Positions 30,724 through 42,196 are shown, counted from the stretch's first letter. The stretch: DNA of 64,000 nt from Fredinandcohnia onubensis (GCF_031181385.1 NZ_JAPSKV010000005.1:222612-286611), one strand, 5' to 3'. Notes: generated by a model not told the origin, from the sequence alone. Translations and numbers: made by a program.

Positions 30724-31597
30724 TTATTTTATCATAAAGACTTGCTCTGCTTTCACATTAAATCCATCTTTTTCTAATAAATCCCGTAAAATATTATTCG
30801 ACATTGAAATATTGGCTGCTGTCCTTGCTACTTGTAGACTAGTTGGTTTATAAACCATACATAGCAGATTTCTTACAATGTCCTCTTTCATTAGCTGCGA
30901 AGGCTCGGCCTCACATTGAAATAGAATAATAGATTGAAGTGTACCTTCCTCATTAAACAACCTTTTAAAGATTGCATAACCGACGACACTGCCGTTCTCA
31001 TCTAAGGCTAGAATTGATTCTCCGTCACGTGCATTGTTCCACTGCGTTTGCCACGGAACTAGTGCTTTATAAAACGGTGCCTGCAATGTGTCAATTGGAA
31101 TCCCAGTTTTATATGTATAACGGTTATTTTCTGATAAAAATGCATCCTTTGATAATTCACCCGTATGTTGGAGGTGAACTATCTCATCTACAATTTTATA
31201 ACCGACCTTTTCGTATAAAGAGATAGCTTTCTCATTTTCTTTCACAGCCTCAAGCGTGGCAACTTCTACACCTTCCTCTTCATAGATTGCTAGAACAGCA
31301 TCAATCAACTTTTTGCCAACGCCCTTCCTGCGGTAATCAGGGTCAACACCTGTTCCACCATTCCAAGAAACCTTCTTACCGTTAATAAGGCGAATGCCGT
31401 TTAATATAATTTCCTACTGGTCGCTCCTCATCATATGCTATCACGGAGAGGGTCGGAGAAAGCCCTTCCAAAATTAATCGTCTTGTAAAAAAATCGACTG
31501 TAGTGGTCATATCAAAGTAGTAACCTTCAAATCCTTTATTCCAAGCAACCACTGCATCCTCAAGTGTACATTGGGACAACCGCTTTATCGTGATCAT
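30724..31597 (-). pseudogene. GNAT family N-acetyltransferase split by a frameshift near 31410
   Basis: N-terminal frame (31382..31597: MITIKRLSQCTLEDAVVAWNKGFEGYYFD...YDEERPVG) ends early. Another frame continues ...IILNGIRLINGKKVSWNGGTGVDPDYRRKGVGKKLIDAVLAIYEEEGVEVATLEAVKENEKAISLYEKVGY. One extra A in the A-run would restore PVGKIILNGIRLINGKK. Confidence 0.8.
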
Positions 31598-31732
31598 GAT
31601 TTTATCGCCTCTTCCTAAAAAAAGTAATTTAGTTGATTTATTTAACCATATTTTTGGAAGGGCTACAAGTAATTTTTGGAAGTGTGTCATCTCCCTCTTT
31701 TCCCCCTCATATATATTAATGAGGTGGAAAAC

Positions 31733-32032
31733 ATGTCCATTATTCCAAAAATTTTCTTAATCATGTCCTTTGTCTTATTATTTTTAAATGGTTCAGCATT
31801 AGGGTTTATTTTGTTTACTGAAAGGTTTAATTCTTTGTTTGGATATGGCTTTTTTATCTTTACGTGTCTAGTGGGGGCAGTTTTTGCGTCGATTGCTGAA
31901 GAGCCAAGTTCACCAAAGAGGTTTTATTGTAGATATTGTTTATATGGAAACCTGCTTGTTATAGTTTTCCCGCTCTATTTTCACTGGGTTGCGGACTCCA
32001 TCTTCCCAGTATTAATCGAAACCTTTCTTTAA
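31733..32032 (+). CDS. hypothetical membrane protein (99 aa)
   Basis: RBS gaggtgg then ATG 31733; MSIIPKIFLIMSFVLLFLNGSALGFILFTERFNSLFGYGFFIFTCLVGAVFASIAEE. Confidence 0.65.
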   Translation: MSIIPKIFLIMSFVLLFLNGSALGFILFTERFNSLFGYGFFIFTCLVGAVFASIAEEPSSPKRFYCRYCLYGNLLVIVFPLYFHWVADSIFPVLIETFL

Positions 32033-32071
32033 CAAAAAAGTGCCACAATGGATGTGACACTTTTTTTGTTA

Positions 32072-32824
32072 TTATGCATCTTGGTCGGTTAAAATTAGTG
32101 GACCATCTTGTGTAATTGCAAGTGTATGTTCATATTGTGCGGAAAGGCTGCCATCGATTGTGCGCGCAGTCCAGCCATTTTTATCCATGGTTGTTTGATA
32201 TTTTCCGACGTTGACCATTGGTTCGATTGTGAAAACCATACCTTCTTTTAAGCGCAATCCTTTGTTTGGAAGACCATAGTGTAACACTTGCGGCTCCTCA
32301 TGCATTGTTGGCCCGATTCCATGTCCGATAAAATCACGAACAACTGAGAATCCTTCACCTTCTGTGTAAGACTGGATAGCGTGACCGATGTCCCCAAGTC
32401 GGTTGCCGATTACCGCTTGTTCAATTCCCTTGTACATTGCCGTCTTTGTAACATCGAGAAGCTTAGCTGCCTTTGGTGAAATTTCGCCGACCCCATAAGA
32501 CCATGCAGAATCTGCCAGTGCACCCCCAAGGTTTACGACCATATCAATTGTCACAATATCACCATTTATTAATGGTTTCTTTCTAGGAAACCCATGACAA
32601 ATTTCATCGTTAATTGATGCACATGTTGCATATTTATAGCCCTTGTAGCCTTTTTGTTCAGGCGTGGCACCATTTTTCTTTATAAAATCCTCAGCAAAGC
32701 TGTCGATCTCAAGACTTGTGATTCCAGGCTGAATCAATTTAGCGATTTCCTTATGACAAGCAGCTAAAATTTGGCCCGCTTCACGCATTAATTCAATTTC
32801 TCTTTTTGTTTTTAAATGAATCAT
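32072..32824 (-). CDS. map: type I methionyl aminopeptidase
   Basis: KTKREIELMREAGQILAACHKEIAKLIQPGITSLEID, GDIVTIDM, GHGIGPTMHEEPQV, FTIEPMV. Confidence 0.94.
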   Translation of the reverse strand: MIHLKTKREIELMREAGQILAACHKEIAKLIQPGITSLEIDSFAEDFIKKNGATPEQKGYKGYKYATCASINDEICHGFPRKKPLINGDIVTIDMVVNLGGALADSAWSYGVGEISPKAAKLLDVTKTAMYKGIEQAVIGNRLGDIGHAIQSYTEGEGFSVVRDFIGHGIGPTMHEEPQVLHYGLPNKGLRLKEGMVFTIEPMVNVGKYQTTMDKNGWTARTIDGSLSAQYEHTLAITQDGPLILTDQDA

Positions 32825-32963
32825 GAAAACACCCTCAATTTCAGTTTGATGTTCTTATTATATCCTTAATTAATACCTTTTGCATAACATACAACTTAAT
32901 TCGGAAAATTTGAAAAAAATAACACAGAAAAGACCGCGGATTCCTCCACAGTCCTTATGTTTC

Positions 32964-34658
32964 TTATAATGTTTTGTCGTCAACGCTATTTAGCCATGCT
33001 TCGATTTCACCAATAACAGATTCTACAGTTCCCTCTTCAAATGGAGATAGTAGATTTGCAACCTCCACTAATTCGGTGAAAGGCTTGCTTCCACCTTGTT
33101 TACATAGATGAAGATAATCCGCCCAGGCTGCTTCATGGTTTTCTCTTGATTTTTTCCAGAACTGGAATGCACAAATTTGTGCTAATGTATAATCAATATA
33201 ATAGAATGCAGTTGTGTAAATATGTCCTTGACGCTGCCAAAATCCACCTTCTTCTAAGTACTGATTACCATCATAATCACGTAGTGGCATATACTTCTTC
33301 TCAATATCTCTCCAAGCTTTATTGCGTTCAGCAGGTGTTAATTCAGGATTTTCATAGACAAAATGTTGGAATTCATCTACTGCAACACCATAGGGTAAGA
33401 ATAATAGTGCTTCACTTAAATGAGAAAACTTGTATTTATCTGTATCTTCTTTGAAGAATAACTCCATCCATGGCCATGTGAAGAATTCCATGCTCATTGA
33501 ATGAATCTCTGCAGCCTCATATGTTGGCCAGTTGTATTCAGGAACCTCATAATGTCTACTTGAGTAAACTTGGAATGCGTGACCAGCCTCATGTGTCAGA
33601 ACATCAATATCTCCTGAGGTTCCATTGAAGTTTGAGAAAATAAACGGAGCTTGATAATCGCTAATATACGTACAATAACCACCACTTGCTTTCCCTTTCT
33701 TCGCAACAAGGTCCATTAAATTCGTTTCAATCATATAATTGAAGAATTCTTTTGTTTCCTCAGATAGCTCCTCATACATTTTCTTTCCATTATCAATAAT
33801 CCACTCAGGGTCACCCTTTGGTACAGCATTACCAGATTTAAAGCTGAATGACTCATCATAATATTTTAGGCTATCAATTCCAATACGCTCTGCTTGGCGC
33901 TCACGAAGCTTTACTGCTAATGGAACAATATGTTCCTTCACTTGTTTTCTAAAGTTAGCGACCATTTCCGCATTATAATCTGTTCTAGATAATCGAACAT
34001 ACGCTAACTCTACAAAGTTTTTAAATCCTAGCTTATGTGCAATACGTGTGCGTACTTTTACAAGCTGATCATATATCTCATCGAATTTCTCTTGGTGCTC
34101 TTGGTAAAATGCAAATCGTACTTCATTCGCTTTTTTACGCATACCTCTGTCTTTCGATTCCATAAATGGCTGTAACTGCGCTAATGTACGCTCTTCTCCC
34201 TCAAACATAATTTTTGCTGAAGCCACAAGCTTTGTATACTCTGAAGAAAGCTTGTTTTCTAATTGTAGATCCTCCACAACTTCTGGAGAGAATGTTTTGA
34301 TTTGTGTTTCAGCAAAATCAAATAGCTGTTTGCCCCATTTGTTTTCTAATTCGGTACGGAATTTAGAATTAACAAGAGCTTCGTAGTATTTCGTTGTTAA
34401 GCCTTGAACTAATGGCTGTATTTCATCAAGATAATCTTGTTCATTTTTGTAAAATTCATCATTTGTATCAACCGTATGCCTGATATAGCAAATATTAAAA
34501 GCTGTATCAACTGTTCGTTGTATGGCAATGATTTCTTTCATCGCTTCATCTTGTCTGGCAGGATTTTCCGCATTTTTAAATTTTTCAAGCGCTACATTAA
34601 ATGTTTGCTCCACTTCGTCCATGTTCGGGCGGACATACTTAAAGTCATTAAAATTCAT
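32964..34658 (-). CDS. M3 family oligoendopeptidase
   Basis: DVLTHEAGHAFQVYSSR (HEAGH zinc motif), EIHSMSMEFFTWPWMELFF. Confidence 0.92.
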   Translation of the reverse strand: MNFNDFKYVRPNMDEVEQTFNVALEKFKNAENPARQDEAMKEIIAIQRTVDTAFNICYIRHTVDTNDEFYKNEQDYLDEIQPLVQGLTTKYYEALVNSKFRTELENKWGKQLFDFAETQIKTFSPEVVEDLQLENKLSSEYTKLVASAKIMFEGEERTLAQLQPFMESKDRGMRKKANEVRFAFYQEHQEKFDEIYDQLVKVRTRIAHKLGFKNFVELAYVRLSRTDYNAEMVANFRKQVKEHIVPLAVKLRERQAERIGIDSLKYYDESFSFKSGNAVPKGDPEWIIDNGKKMYEELSEETKEFFNYMIETNLMDLVAKKGKASGGYCTYISDYQAPFIFSNFNGTSGDIDVLTHEAGHAFQVYSSRHYEVPEYNWPTYEAAEIHSMSMEFFTWPWMELFFKEDTDKYKFSHLSEALLFLPYGVAVDEFQHFVYENPELTPAERNKAWRDIEKKYMPLRDYDGNQYLEEGGFWQRQGHIYTTAFYYIDYTLAQICAFQFWKKSRENHEAAWADYLHLCKQGGSKPFTELVEVANLLSPFEEGTVESVIGEIEAWLNSVDDKTL

Positions 34659-34869
34659 AGAAGGTTCCCCTTTTCAATAAGAGATTCGTATATGTATACT
34701 CTTACATTGTAAACCACTCCTACATATATTTTCCACTCCGAAATATTCGCGATAAAATGATAAGTTTCGCTAAATAATCTAGTAAGTTTGTCGATAAAAA
34801 TAGTAGAATGTTAGATACACTATTATAAACAACTTTAGTTGTTACGTATGAAAGTATAGGTGATATTAA

Positions 34870-35661
34870 TTGGATAAATCGTCATTAATAGGTGTAATAC
34901 TTGGTTTAATTGCCGTCTTTATAGGTATGATTTTAAAAGGGGTTTCAGTAACAGCTTTGATAAACCCCGCTGCCTTTTTAATTATTATTTTAGGAACGAT
35001 TGCAGCAGTAACAATTGCTTTTCCTACCAGTGAATTAAAAAGGGTGCCACAATTATTTGGGGTCCTTTTTAAAGAAAAAAAGTTGTTAGGTGTTGAAGAA
35101 TTAATTCCAATGTTCTCAAACTGGGCAACGATTGCTCGTAAGGAAGGCCTATTAGCACTTGAAGTCAAGGTTTCTGAAGTGGATGATCCCTTCTTAAAAA
35201 ATGGTTTAAGCATGGCAGTTGATGGACAAAGTGCGGAATTTATTCGTGATGTGATGACAGAAGAATTAGAAGCAATGGAAGACCGCCATTTATCTGGCGC
35301 TTCAATTTTCTCCCAAGCAGGAACATATGCCCCAACACTTGGAGTATTGGGTGCAGTTGTAGGTCTGATTGCAGCATTGGGCCATATGGACGATACAAAT
35401 GCACTTGGGGAAGCTATTGCAGCTGCGTTCGTTGCAACTCTATTAGGGATTTTCACAGGTTATGTACTGTGGCATCCTTTCGCAAATAAATTAAAACAGA
35501 AATCAAAGCAGGAAATAAAAATTAAAGAAGTCATGATTGAAGGCGTTTTGTCTGTCCTTGAAGGTCAATCCCCTCGAGCAATTGAACAAAAACTTTCAAT
35601 GTACCTATCAAACAAAGACCGTGAAAAGGTTATGACTGAAGGTGAAATGATAGATGGCTAG
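34870..35661 (+). CDS. motA: flagellar motor stator protein MotA
   Basis: MDKSSLIGVILGLIAVFIGMILKGVSVTALINPAAFLIIILGT... closely resembles Bacillus MotA; TTG start. Confidence 0.93.
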   Translation: MDKSSLIGVILGLIAVFIGMILKGVSVTALINPAAFLIIILGTIAAVTIAFPTSELKRVPQLFGVLFKEKKLLGVEELIPMFSNWATIARKEGLLALEVKVSEVDDPFLKNGLSMAVDGQSAEFIRDVMTEELEAMEDRHLSGASIFSQAGTYAPTLGVLGAVVGLIAALGHMDDTNALGEAIAAAFVATLLGIFTGYVLWHPFANKLKQKSKQEIKIKEVMIEGVLSVLEGQSPRAIEQKLSMYLSNKDREKVMTEGEMIDG

Positions 35662-36406
35662 AAAAAGAAGAAAGCAAAAGCACGATGAACACATGGATGA
35701 ATCATGGCTCGTGCCGTATGCGGATATTTTAACATTATTACTGGCCTTGTTTATCGTTCTGTTTGCAGCTAGCAATGTAGATGCTCAGAAATTTAATGCA
35801 CTCCGAAGCTCTTTTAATAATGTTTTCACAGGTGGAACCTCTGTTTTAGAATACGAGAGTCCGACACCAGTTGAAATTGATACAGTCGCAATTCAAAATG
35901 ATAAAGACAAAGAAAAAGAACGAGAAAAGCAAGAGCAAGAAGAACTGAAGGAATTGCAAAAGAAGATTAATGGCTATATCGCCGAGAGTGGTTTAGATTT
36001 AAGTCTTAAAACGCGATTAACGGAAGAAGGTTTACTAGTTACCATTCAGGATGGTGCCTTCTTTAATCCGGCAAGTGCAAAGGTTCGTCCAGAGGATATT
36101 AAAATTGCCAGAGAAATTTCTGAGCTGTTGGTTATGGATTCTCCTCGCAATATCATAGTAAGTGGACATACAGATACTGTTCCTATTAATAATCATGAGT
36201 TTAAAAGCAACTGGCATTTAAGTGTCATGCGTTCCGTTAATTTTATGAGTATTTTATTAGAGAATGAAAAACTGGATCCAAGCCGTTTCAGCGCTCGCGG
36301 CCTTGGTGAATATGAACCAGTAGCAACAAATGACACACCTGAAGGTCGTAGTCTAAACCGTCGAGTAGAAATACTAATCCTGCCAAATGGTGTAGAGCAA
36401 GAATAA
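35654..36406 (+). CDS. motB: flagellar motor stator protein MotB
   Basis: DESWLVPYADILTLLLALFIVLFAAS; OmpA-like peptidoglycan-binding domain VSGHTDTVPI...SARGLGEYEP. Overlaps motA by 8 bp. Confidence 0.93.
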   Translation: MARKRRKQKHDEHMDESWLVPYADILTLLLALFIVLFAASNVDAQKFNALRSSFNNVFTGGTSVLEYESPTPVEIDTVAIQNDKDKEKEREKQEQEELKELQKKINGYIAESGLDLSLKTRLTEEGLLVTIQDGAFFNPASAKVRPEDIKIAREISELLVMDSPRNIIVSGHTDTVPINNHEFKSNWHLSVMRSVNFMSILLENEKLDPSRFSARGLGEYEPVATNDTPEGRSLNRRVEILILPNGVEQE

Positions 36407-36441
36407 AGAAATCCCGCGGAGCACATCCGTGGGATTTTTTA

Positions 36442-38007
36442 TTACCATATTACCTTCCAATTTTCATCAACAGTGGCTTCAATTGTCCCTCTTTTAAGGA
36501 TATAATTTGCGATTAACTCGGACATATCTAGTGGAATATCTTTAATAACTGGCTTATCCTTAAACATCACATATTCTCCACCACCACCTGCACGGTAATT
36601 GTTCATGACCACATCATACTCAGCTTCTAGCTGAATGGGTTCACCCTTAAAGGTTAACTGCACGACTCGCTCTCCAATAGGCTTTGAAATATCGAAAATA
36701 TATTCAATACCCTCCCACATATCATAATTGTAATGCTGTGGCTTTGGTGTTGCGAAGGTCGGATTGACTGCTACCTTCCCATTATCGAGGATAAAATAAC
36801 TTGCACTTCTTTCTAGTGCCGCCTTCATGTCCTCCCCTGTTATCCGAATGACCGTTAATGTGTTCGGGTAAATATAATTAGATACCACATCTCTCATCGT
36901 TATCTTTGATGGAAAACCTTTCGTTATATTATTAAAAAGAGCTGTATTTGAAATCGGGACCTTGGCAACATCCATTTGCACCTTATTAATAAATTCAACA
37001 AGCGCATTATCCTTTAAGCGTGCTTTTAATGGATCATCAATTGTCATATTTCCGATAACCCGGCCAATTGGTTTATCCAACCATTCTTGTGTCGCAGCCT
37101 CATATTCGTTTACTAGTTCAATTGAACCTTCGTCTGCTTTTTTATCTTCTACTAAAATAAGTTCAGGCTTAGATTCTGAAATGGTCCACTTTTCCTCTTT
37201 TTTTATAAGTGTTAGAGTGACTTTACCAATTGCCTGGCCATTAAAGCTTGGCTGAACAATCGGTATGCCGTTTACTTTCCTAGCAAGTGAACGATGTTGA
37301 TGGCCAGTTAATAAAACGTCAATCCCCTCAATCTCTTTACAAATTCGGTACCCCTGATTTTCTCCTGTTAGCTTTTCGGTGGGTTCACCGGTTTCCAAAT
37401 CTGCTTCAAAGCCACCGTGGTAGGAAACAATCATCAGATCTGGATTTTCATCTTTACGGATTTTCTCCACCCAATTTTTCGTTGTTTCAAATGCATCATT
37501 AAATGTTAGACCTTTAATATGTTCCGGATTCTCCCAATTCGGAATGTAATGAGTGGTTACACCCAGAATCGCAGCCTTTATTCCTTCTTCAAGCTCAACC
37601 ACGATATATGGTTTTCCAATAAATGGCTCTCCTTTTTCATTTACTATATTTGCAGAAAGCCATGGAAAAGTTGATTCTTTTATCGCCTGCTGTAAAACAT
37701 CAATTCCATAATTGAATTCATGATTTCCAACTACAGCTGCATCATATTTTAAATCATTCAATATTTTGATCATTGGATTTTGTTTATGACGACTTGATCT
37801 TACATAATAATAGGTTAAAGGTGTTCCTTGGATTAAGTCTCCATTATCAATAAAGATGGCATTCTTATTACGACTTCTCTCCTCTTTAATAACAGTGGCA
37901 ATCTTTGTAAGTCCAAGTCCAATAGGCTCATTGTTCCCATAGTTAATTGGAAAGATATTACCGTGTACATCACTCGTTTCAAGAATTGTAATTGATATCG
38001 ATCTCAT
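36442..38007 (-). CDS. bifunctional metallophosphatase/5'-nucleotidase
   Basis: ITILETSDVHGNIFPINYGN, FIDNGDLIQGTPLTYYY, AAVVGNHEFNYG, LTGHQHRSL; C-terminal nucleotidase domain. Confidence 0.92.
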   Translation of the reverse strand: MRSISITILETSDVHGNIFPINYGNNEPIGLGLTKIATVIKEERSRNKNAIFIDNGDLIQGTPLTYYYVRSSRHKQNPMIKILNDLKYDAAVVGNHEFNYGIDVLQQAIKESTFPWLSANIVNEKGEPFIGKPYIVVELEEGIKAAILGVTTHYIPNWENPEHIKGLTFNDAFETTKNWVEKIRKDENPDLMIVSYHGGFEADLETGEPTEKLTGENQGYRICKEIEGIDVLLTGHQHRSLARKVNGIPIVQPSFNGQAIGKVTLTLIKKEEKWTISESKPELILVEDKKADEGSIELVNEYEAATQEWLDKPIGRVIGNMTIDDPLKARLKDNALVEFINKVQMDVAKVPISNTALFNNITKGFPSKITMRDVVSNYIYPNTLTVIRITGEDMKAALERSASYFILDNGKVAVNPTFATPKPQHYNYDMWEGIEYIFDISKPIGERVVQLTFKGEPIQLEAEYDVVMNNYRAGGGGEYVMFKDKPVIKDIPLDMSELIANYILKRGTIEATVDENWKVIW

Positions 38008-38221
38008 TTTTTGTTACCTCTTTTGTATAGGTTCAATTTTAGTATACATAATTTTACAATTTTGGGGTTAAGAATTATAAACTTTTAACATTAGAGTTTT
38101 TCCATTCACTCCTAAATAATGTACCATTAGACCAAAATTGTTTGTTTCTGTCGAAATTTTATATGTTTCTCTTTGTCATTTTGATATACTATTTTTACAG
38201 GAAAATGGCAAGGAGAATGTA

Positions 38222-39728
38222 TTTGAGAATAAAATCGAATGTTCTAAAAAATATTCTTGTATATCTAATAATTGTAATCTTACCTACCACAATTGGTAGT
38301 AATTTATTTGCGAATTATCATTATAATACGGCAATTATTAAACAAACTGCCGAAACAAAAGAGATGGTAAACTTTCAATCTAGCTATATTGATCGATTTA
38401 TTGGAGAAGCAATAGCTAGCACCGAAACACTTGGAATTGTCTTTGAAAATAAGAATAGTAATGAAGAGATTAAGAACATGTTACATTCAATTCATAAAAA
38501 GGATGATCGCTTTTCTGGTCTATATTGGGCTAACCCTAACGGTGATATACTTGTGTCTACTCTCGACATAGATAAAAAAGTGAACATTTCCTATCGCGAG
38601 TATTTCCAACAGGCGCTTCAAACAAAACGGACCGTCATCTCACCAGCACATAAAGGAGTTATAACAGGGAGATTTATTGTTACAATTGCCACACCCGTTT
38701 TAAAATCGAATGAAGTTAAGGGTGTTGTACTCTTTAGCTTACGCTTAGATTATTTAGAAAACGTATTGAAGGTTCTTGCACCTGATGAAATTTTAAGAGT
38801 CATCGACCAAACTGGCCAGGAATTAATTACCACTAATTTGGATTCACATTCTCTTGATAGCGATATCATCCGTACAGAACTTACTAATGTGAATTGGACA
38901 GTTGAAGCATGGCCACGAACAACGTTAACGAATAAAAGAATATACATTTTAAACTCAGTTATTTTTAGTGGTATTTTATTGATTCTTACACATATTCTAT
39001 TTCTTCTTGGAAAATATCTTCTTCTCAGACGCCAAACCATTCGTGAACGAGAGGAAAATGAGTTACAGAAATTAGAATTAGTCGGAACATTAGCAGCTAG
39101 TAGCGCACACGAAATTAAAAACCCTTTAACTGGGGTAAAAGGACTCATTCAATTATTAAGTGAAAAACATAAGGATCCGAACGATCAATTTTATTTTTCG
39201 GTAATTCAGCAAGAGATTACAAGAATCAATGATATTGTAAATGAGTTTTTGATTCTTGGAAAACCTACTGCTGATAAACGAAAAAGCTATGATTTAAATG
39301 ATATTGTGAAAGAAGTCCAACCCATTATACAATCTGAAACAAACCTATATAATGTGGAATTTGATGTACAGTTTTCTGAAACGCCACTCTACATCATGTG
39401 CTCAAATGATAATATTAAACAGGTTGTTTTAAATCTATCCAAAAATGCAATTGAATCAATGCAAGCAGATGGTGGCAAACTGACAATTTCGATTCAAAAA
39501 GAGGGACAGTCTTGTTTATTGTCAATCACCGATACAGGTGTTGGCATCCCAAAACATATCCTTTCAAAAGTGTATACACCATTTTTTACAAATAAGGATA
39601 CTGGAACTGGGCTTGGTCTCGTGATTTGTAAAAGAATTGTCAATATGTATAATGGAACAATTAGAATTGATAGTGTGGAAGGTAAAGGCACAACAGTTCA
39701 AGTACACTTACCCCTACACAAAGATTAA
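38222..39728 (+). CDS. Cache-domain sensor histidine kinase (orphan, sporulation-kinase-like)
   Basis: TM, extracellular Cache-like region, TM, then SSAHEIKNPLTGVKGLIQLLSEKH (H box), NLSKNAIESM, DTGVGIPKHILSKVYTPFFTNKDTGTGLGLVICKRIV. TTG start at 38222 after RBS aaggaga is more likely than 38142. Confidence 0.85.
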
Positions 39729-39774
39729 AAACAAACCCACTTTCTCGAAAGTGGGTTTGTTAATGCTTATGGGA

Positions 39775-40722
39775 CTATACAGTCAAAATAGATTCGATTC
39801 TCTTGATCTCTTCAAATCCAAGCACAAGGTCAGAAGCTTTGGCATTTGCTTCAATTTGTTCGGGATTTGTCGCCCCGACAAGTGTACTCGCAATATTGTG
39901 CTGTCTCAAAATCCAGGACAGAGCTAATTCTGGTAGGGTCACACCTAGTTCTGTTGCAAATTCTTCGAGACGATCTAATTTAGTTGAAACAATTCCATTA
40001 ATAATATTTTTCACCCATGTATTTACCTGAGAATTTGCTCCTCTGCTACCAGTTGGAATCGTACCTCCTCTATACTTACCTGTTAATACCCCTTGGGCAA
40101 GCGGTGAATATACAACCTGAGAAATTCCATTTTTCTCACAAACTGGTATAATCTCATCCTCGATGTCACGATGGAGCATATTGTATTGAGGCTGATTTAC
40201 AATAATCCGATCTAATAAATACTTATCCGCAATGGCTACAGCTTCCTGGATTTGAGCTGCACTCCATTCACTTACACCCACATAAAGAATTTTTCCTTGC
40301 CTAATTAAATCGTCAATTGCCCGTAGTGTCTCATCCAGAGGAGTATCTTCATCATAGCGGTGACAGTAAAACACATCCACATAGTCTAGTTCCATGCGTT
40401 TTAAACTCGCATTAACTTGTTCGATTACATGTTTCCTTGATAAGCCCCTATCGTTTGGACCATCCCCCATCGGACCATATGCTTTTGTTGCGATAACATA
40501 AGATTCACGCGGGTATTCTTTTAACGCACTTGCTACGATTCGCTCTGCTTCCCCACGCTCATACACATTTGCCGAATCAAAAAAATTTATTCCAAGTTCA
40601 TATGCTTTATGAACGGTTTTCGTCGCCATTGATACATCTACTGTTTTTCCAAAAGTTAGCCAACTACCCAAACTAATTTCACTAACTTTAAGACCAGAAC
40701 GTCCTAATCTTCTGTATTTCAT
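39775..40722 (-). CDS. aldo/keto reductase family protein
   Basis: MKYRRLGRSGLKVSEISLGSW, GINFFDSANVYERGEAE, LDYVDVFYCHRYD. Confidence 0.92.
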   Translation of the reverse strand: MKYRRLGRSGLKVSEISLGSWLTFGKTVDVSMATKTVHKAYELGINFFDSANVYERGEAERIVASALKEYPRESYVIATKAYGPMGDGPNDRGLSRKHVIEQVNASLKRMELDYVDVFYCHRYDEDTPLDETLRAIDDLIRQGKILYVGVSEWSAAQIQEAVAIADKYLLDRIIVNQPQYNMLHRDIEDEIIPVCEKNGISQVVYSPLAQGVLTGKYRGGTIPTGSRGANSQVNTWVKNIINGIVSTKLDRLEEFATELGVTLPELALSWILRQHNIASTLVGATNPEQIEANAKASDLVLGFEEIKRIESILTV

Positions 40723-40951
40723 GTCATGCCTCCCCCTTCAAGCGAATATTATCTTACTATTAAACTTATCAGAAATTTCAAACAAGGTAAAGCAATTGTT
40801 CAATGAATAAAATGTTGACTTTTGTCTTGATTTACCTATATTTACTTTGAATTTTCACTTTACAAAATTGGAAAAAAGGTTTTTCATAGAGTAAAGGATT
40901 ATACTGATTAAAATTACTTCATCGGTAAGTAACAAAGGGGAAATAAATAAA

Positions 40952-42187
40952 ATGCTCGCAGCAAAAACACAAGCTACAAGTACTGAATACGACGCGAATA
41001 AAACACTTTATGGGATTTTATTTATCATTGGATTTGTCCACATGCTCAATGACTCAATACAAGCGATCATTCCAGCAATGTTTCCAATTTTAGAACGTTC
41101 GATGGGATTAACGTTTACACAGCTTGGATTAATATCCTTCGCGTTACAAATTGTATCTTCAGTTGCTCAACCTGTTGTCGGTTGGTATACAGACAAAAAA
41201 CCAATGCCATTTGCTTTGCCAATTGGATTAACCTCTACCTTTTTTGGAGTAATTGGACTCGCATTTGCACCCAACTTTTTAACGATCATTCTTTCTGTAT
41301 TGTTTATTGGAATAGGTTCAGCTATTTTTCATCCTGAGGGGTCACGTGTAGCCTACATGAGCGCTGGGAACAGACGCGGATTGGCACAATCGATTTATCA
41401 AGTTGGAGGGAATTCAGGGCAAGCCCTTGCACCCGTCATTACCGCTTTAATTCTTGTCCCATTAGGACAATTTGGGGCCATTTGGTTTTCGTTAGTTGCA
41501 GCACTTGCAGTCGGACTACTTATCTATATTGCAAAATGGTACTCAAAAACGTTAAAAACAGTTGAGCTTCAAAAGAAAGTAAAAAAGGTCGTTTCAACTG
41601 TTCCGCGAAACATGAAAGCTGTCAAATTCGCATTAGTTGTTATCGTGCTATTTGTATTTGCTCGCACATGGTACATGTCAAGCATCACAAATTTTTACTC
41701 ATTTTATGTAATTGAAAAATATGGTTACAGCATTTCACAAGCTCAAATTTTTATTTTCTTATTCCTAGCCACAGGGGCATTAGGAACATTCTTTGGAGGA
41801 CCATTAGCTGATAAATTCGGAAAACGGAATGTCATCATTGTTTCCCTTTTAGGTACAGCACCATTAGCACTGATTCTTCCGTTTGTGGGACCACATGTGG
41901 CAATCGTGCTCGTAACGGTTATCGGGTTTATGCTTTTGTCCAGCTTCTCTGTAACTGTTGTATATGCGCAGGAATTGGTGCCTGGTAAAATCGGAATGAT
42001 GTCCGGGTTAATTGTTGGCCTTGCCTTCGGTATGGGGGCTATCGGTGGTGTTGGAATTGGTGCCATCATCGACGCAATCGGTTTAACACCAACCATCATC
42101 ATGATGGGCTTCCTTCCATTGTTGGGATTGTTGGCCTTCCTATTACCAACTGATGAAAAGTTAAATGAATGGAATAATGCAGGTTAA
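40952..42187 (+). CDS. MFS transporter, fosmidomycin-resistance (Fsr)-like
   Basis: HMLNDSIQAIIPAMFPILERSMGLTFTQLGLISFALQIVSSVAQPVVGWYTDKKP; 12-TM MFS. Confidence 0.87.
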   Translation: MLAAKTQATSTEYDANKTLYGILFIIGFVHMLNDSIQAIIPAMFPILERSMGLTFTQLGLISFALQIVSSVAQPVVGWYTDKKPMPFALPIGLTSTFFGVIGLAFAPNFLTIILSVLFIGIGSAIFHPEGSRVAYMSAGNRRGLAQSIYQVGGNSGQALAPVITALILVPLGQFGAIWFSLVAALAVGLLIYIAKWYSKTLKTVELQKKVKKVVSTVPRNMKAVKFALVVIVLFVFARTWYMSSITNFYSFYVIEKYGYSISQAQIFIFLFLATGALGTFFGGPLADKFGKRNVIIVSLLGTAPLALILPFVGPHVAIVLVTVIGFMLLSSFSVTVVYAQELVPGKIGMMSGLIVGLAFGMGAIGGVGIGAIIDAIGLTPTIIMMGFLPLLGLLAFLLPTDEKLNEWNNAG

Positions 42188-42196
42188 TCATTTATA

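Noticed and set aside
34866-35456. 196-aa minus-strand ORF antisense to motA
   Set aside because: motA is unambiguous on the plus strand; the antisense product is compositionally biased.
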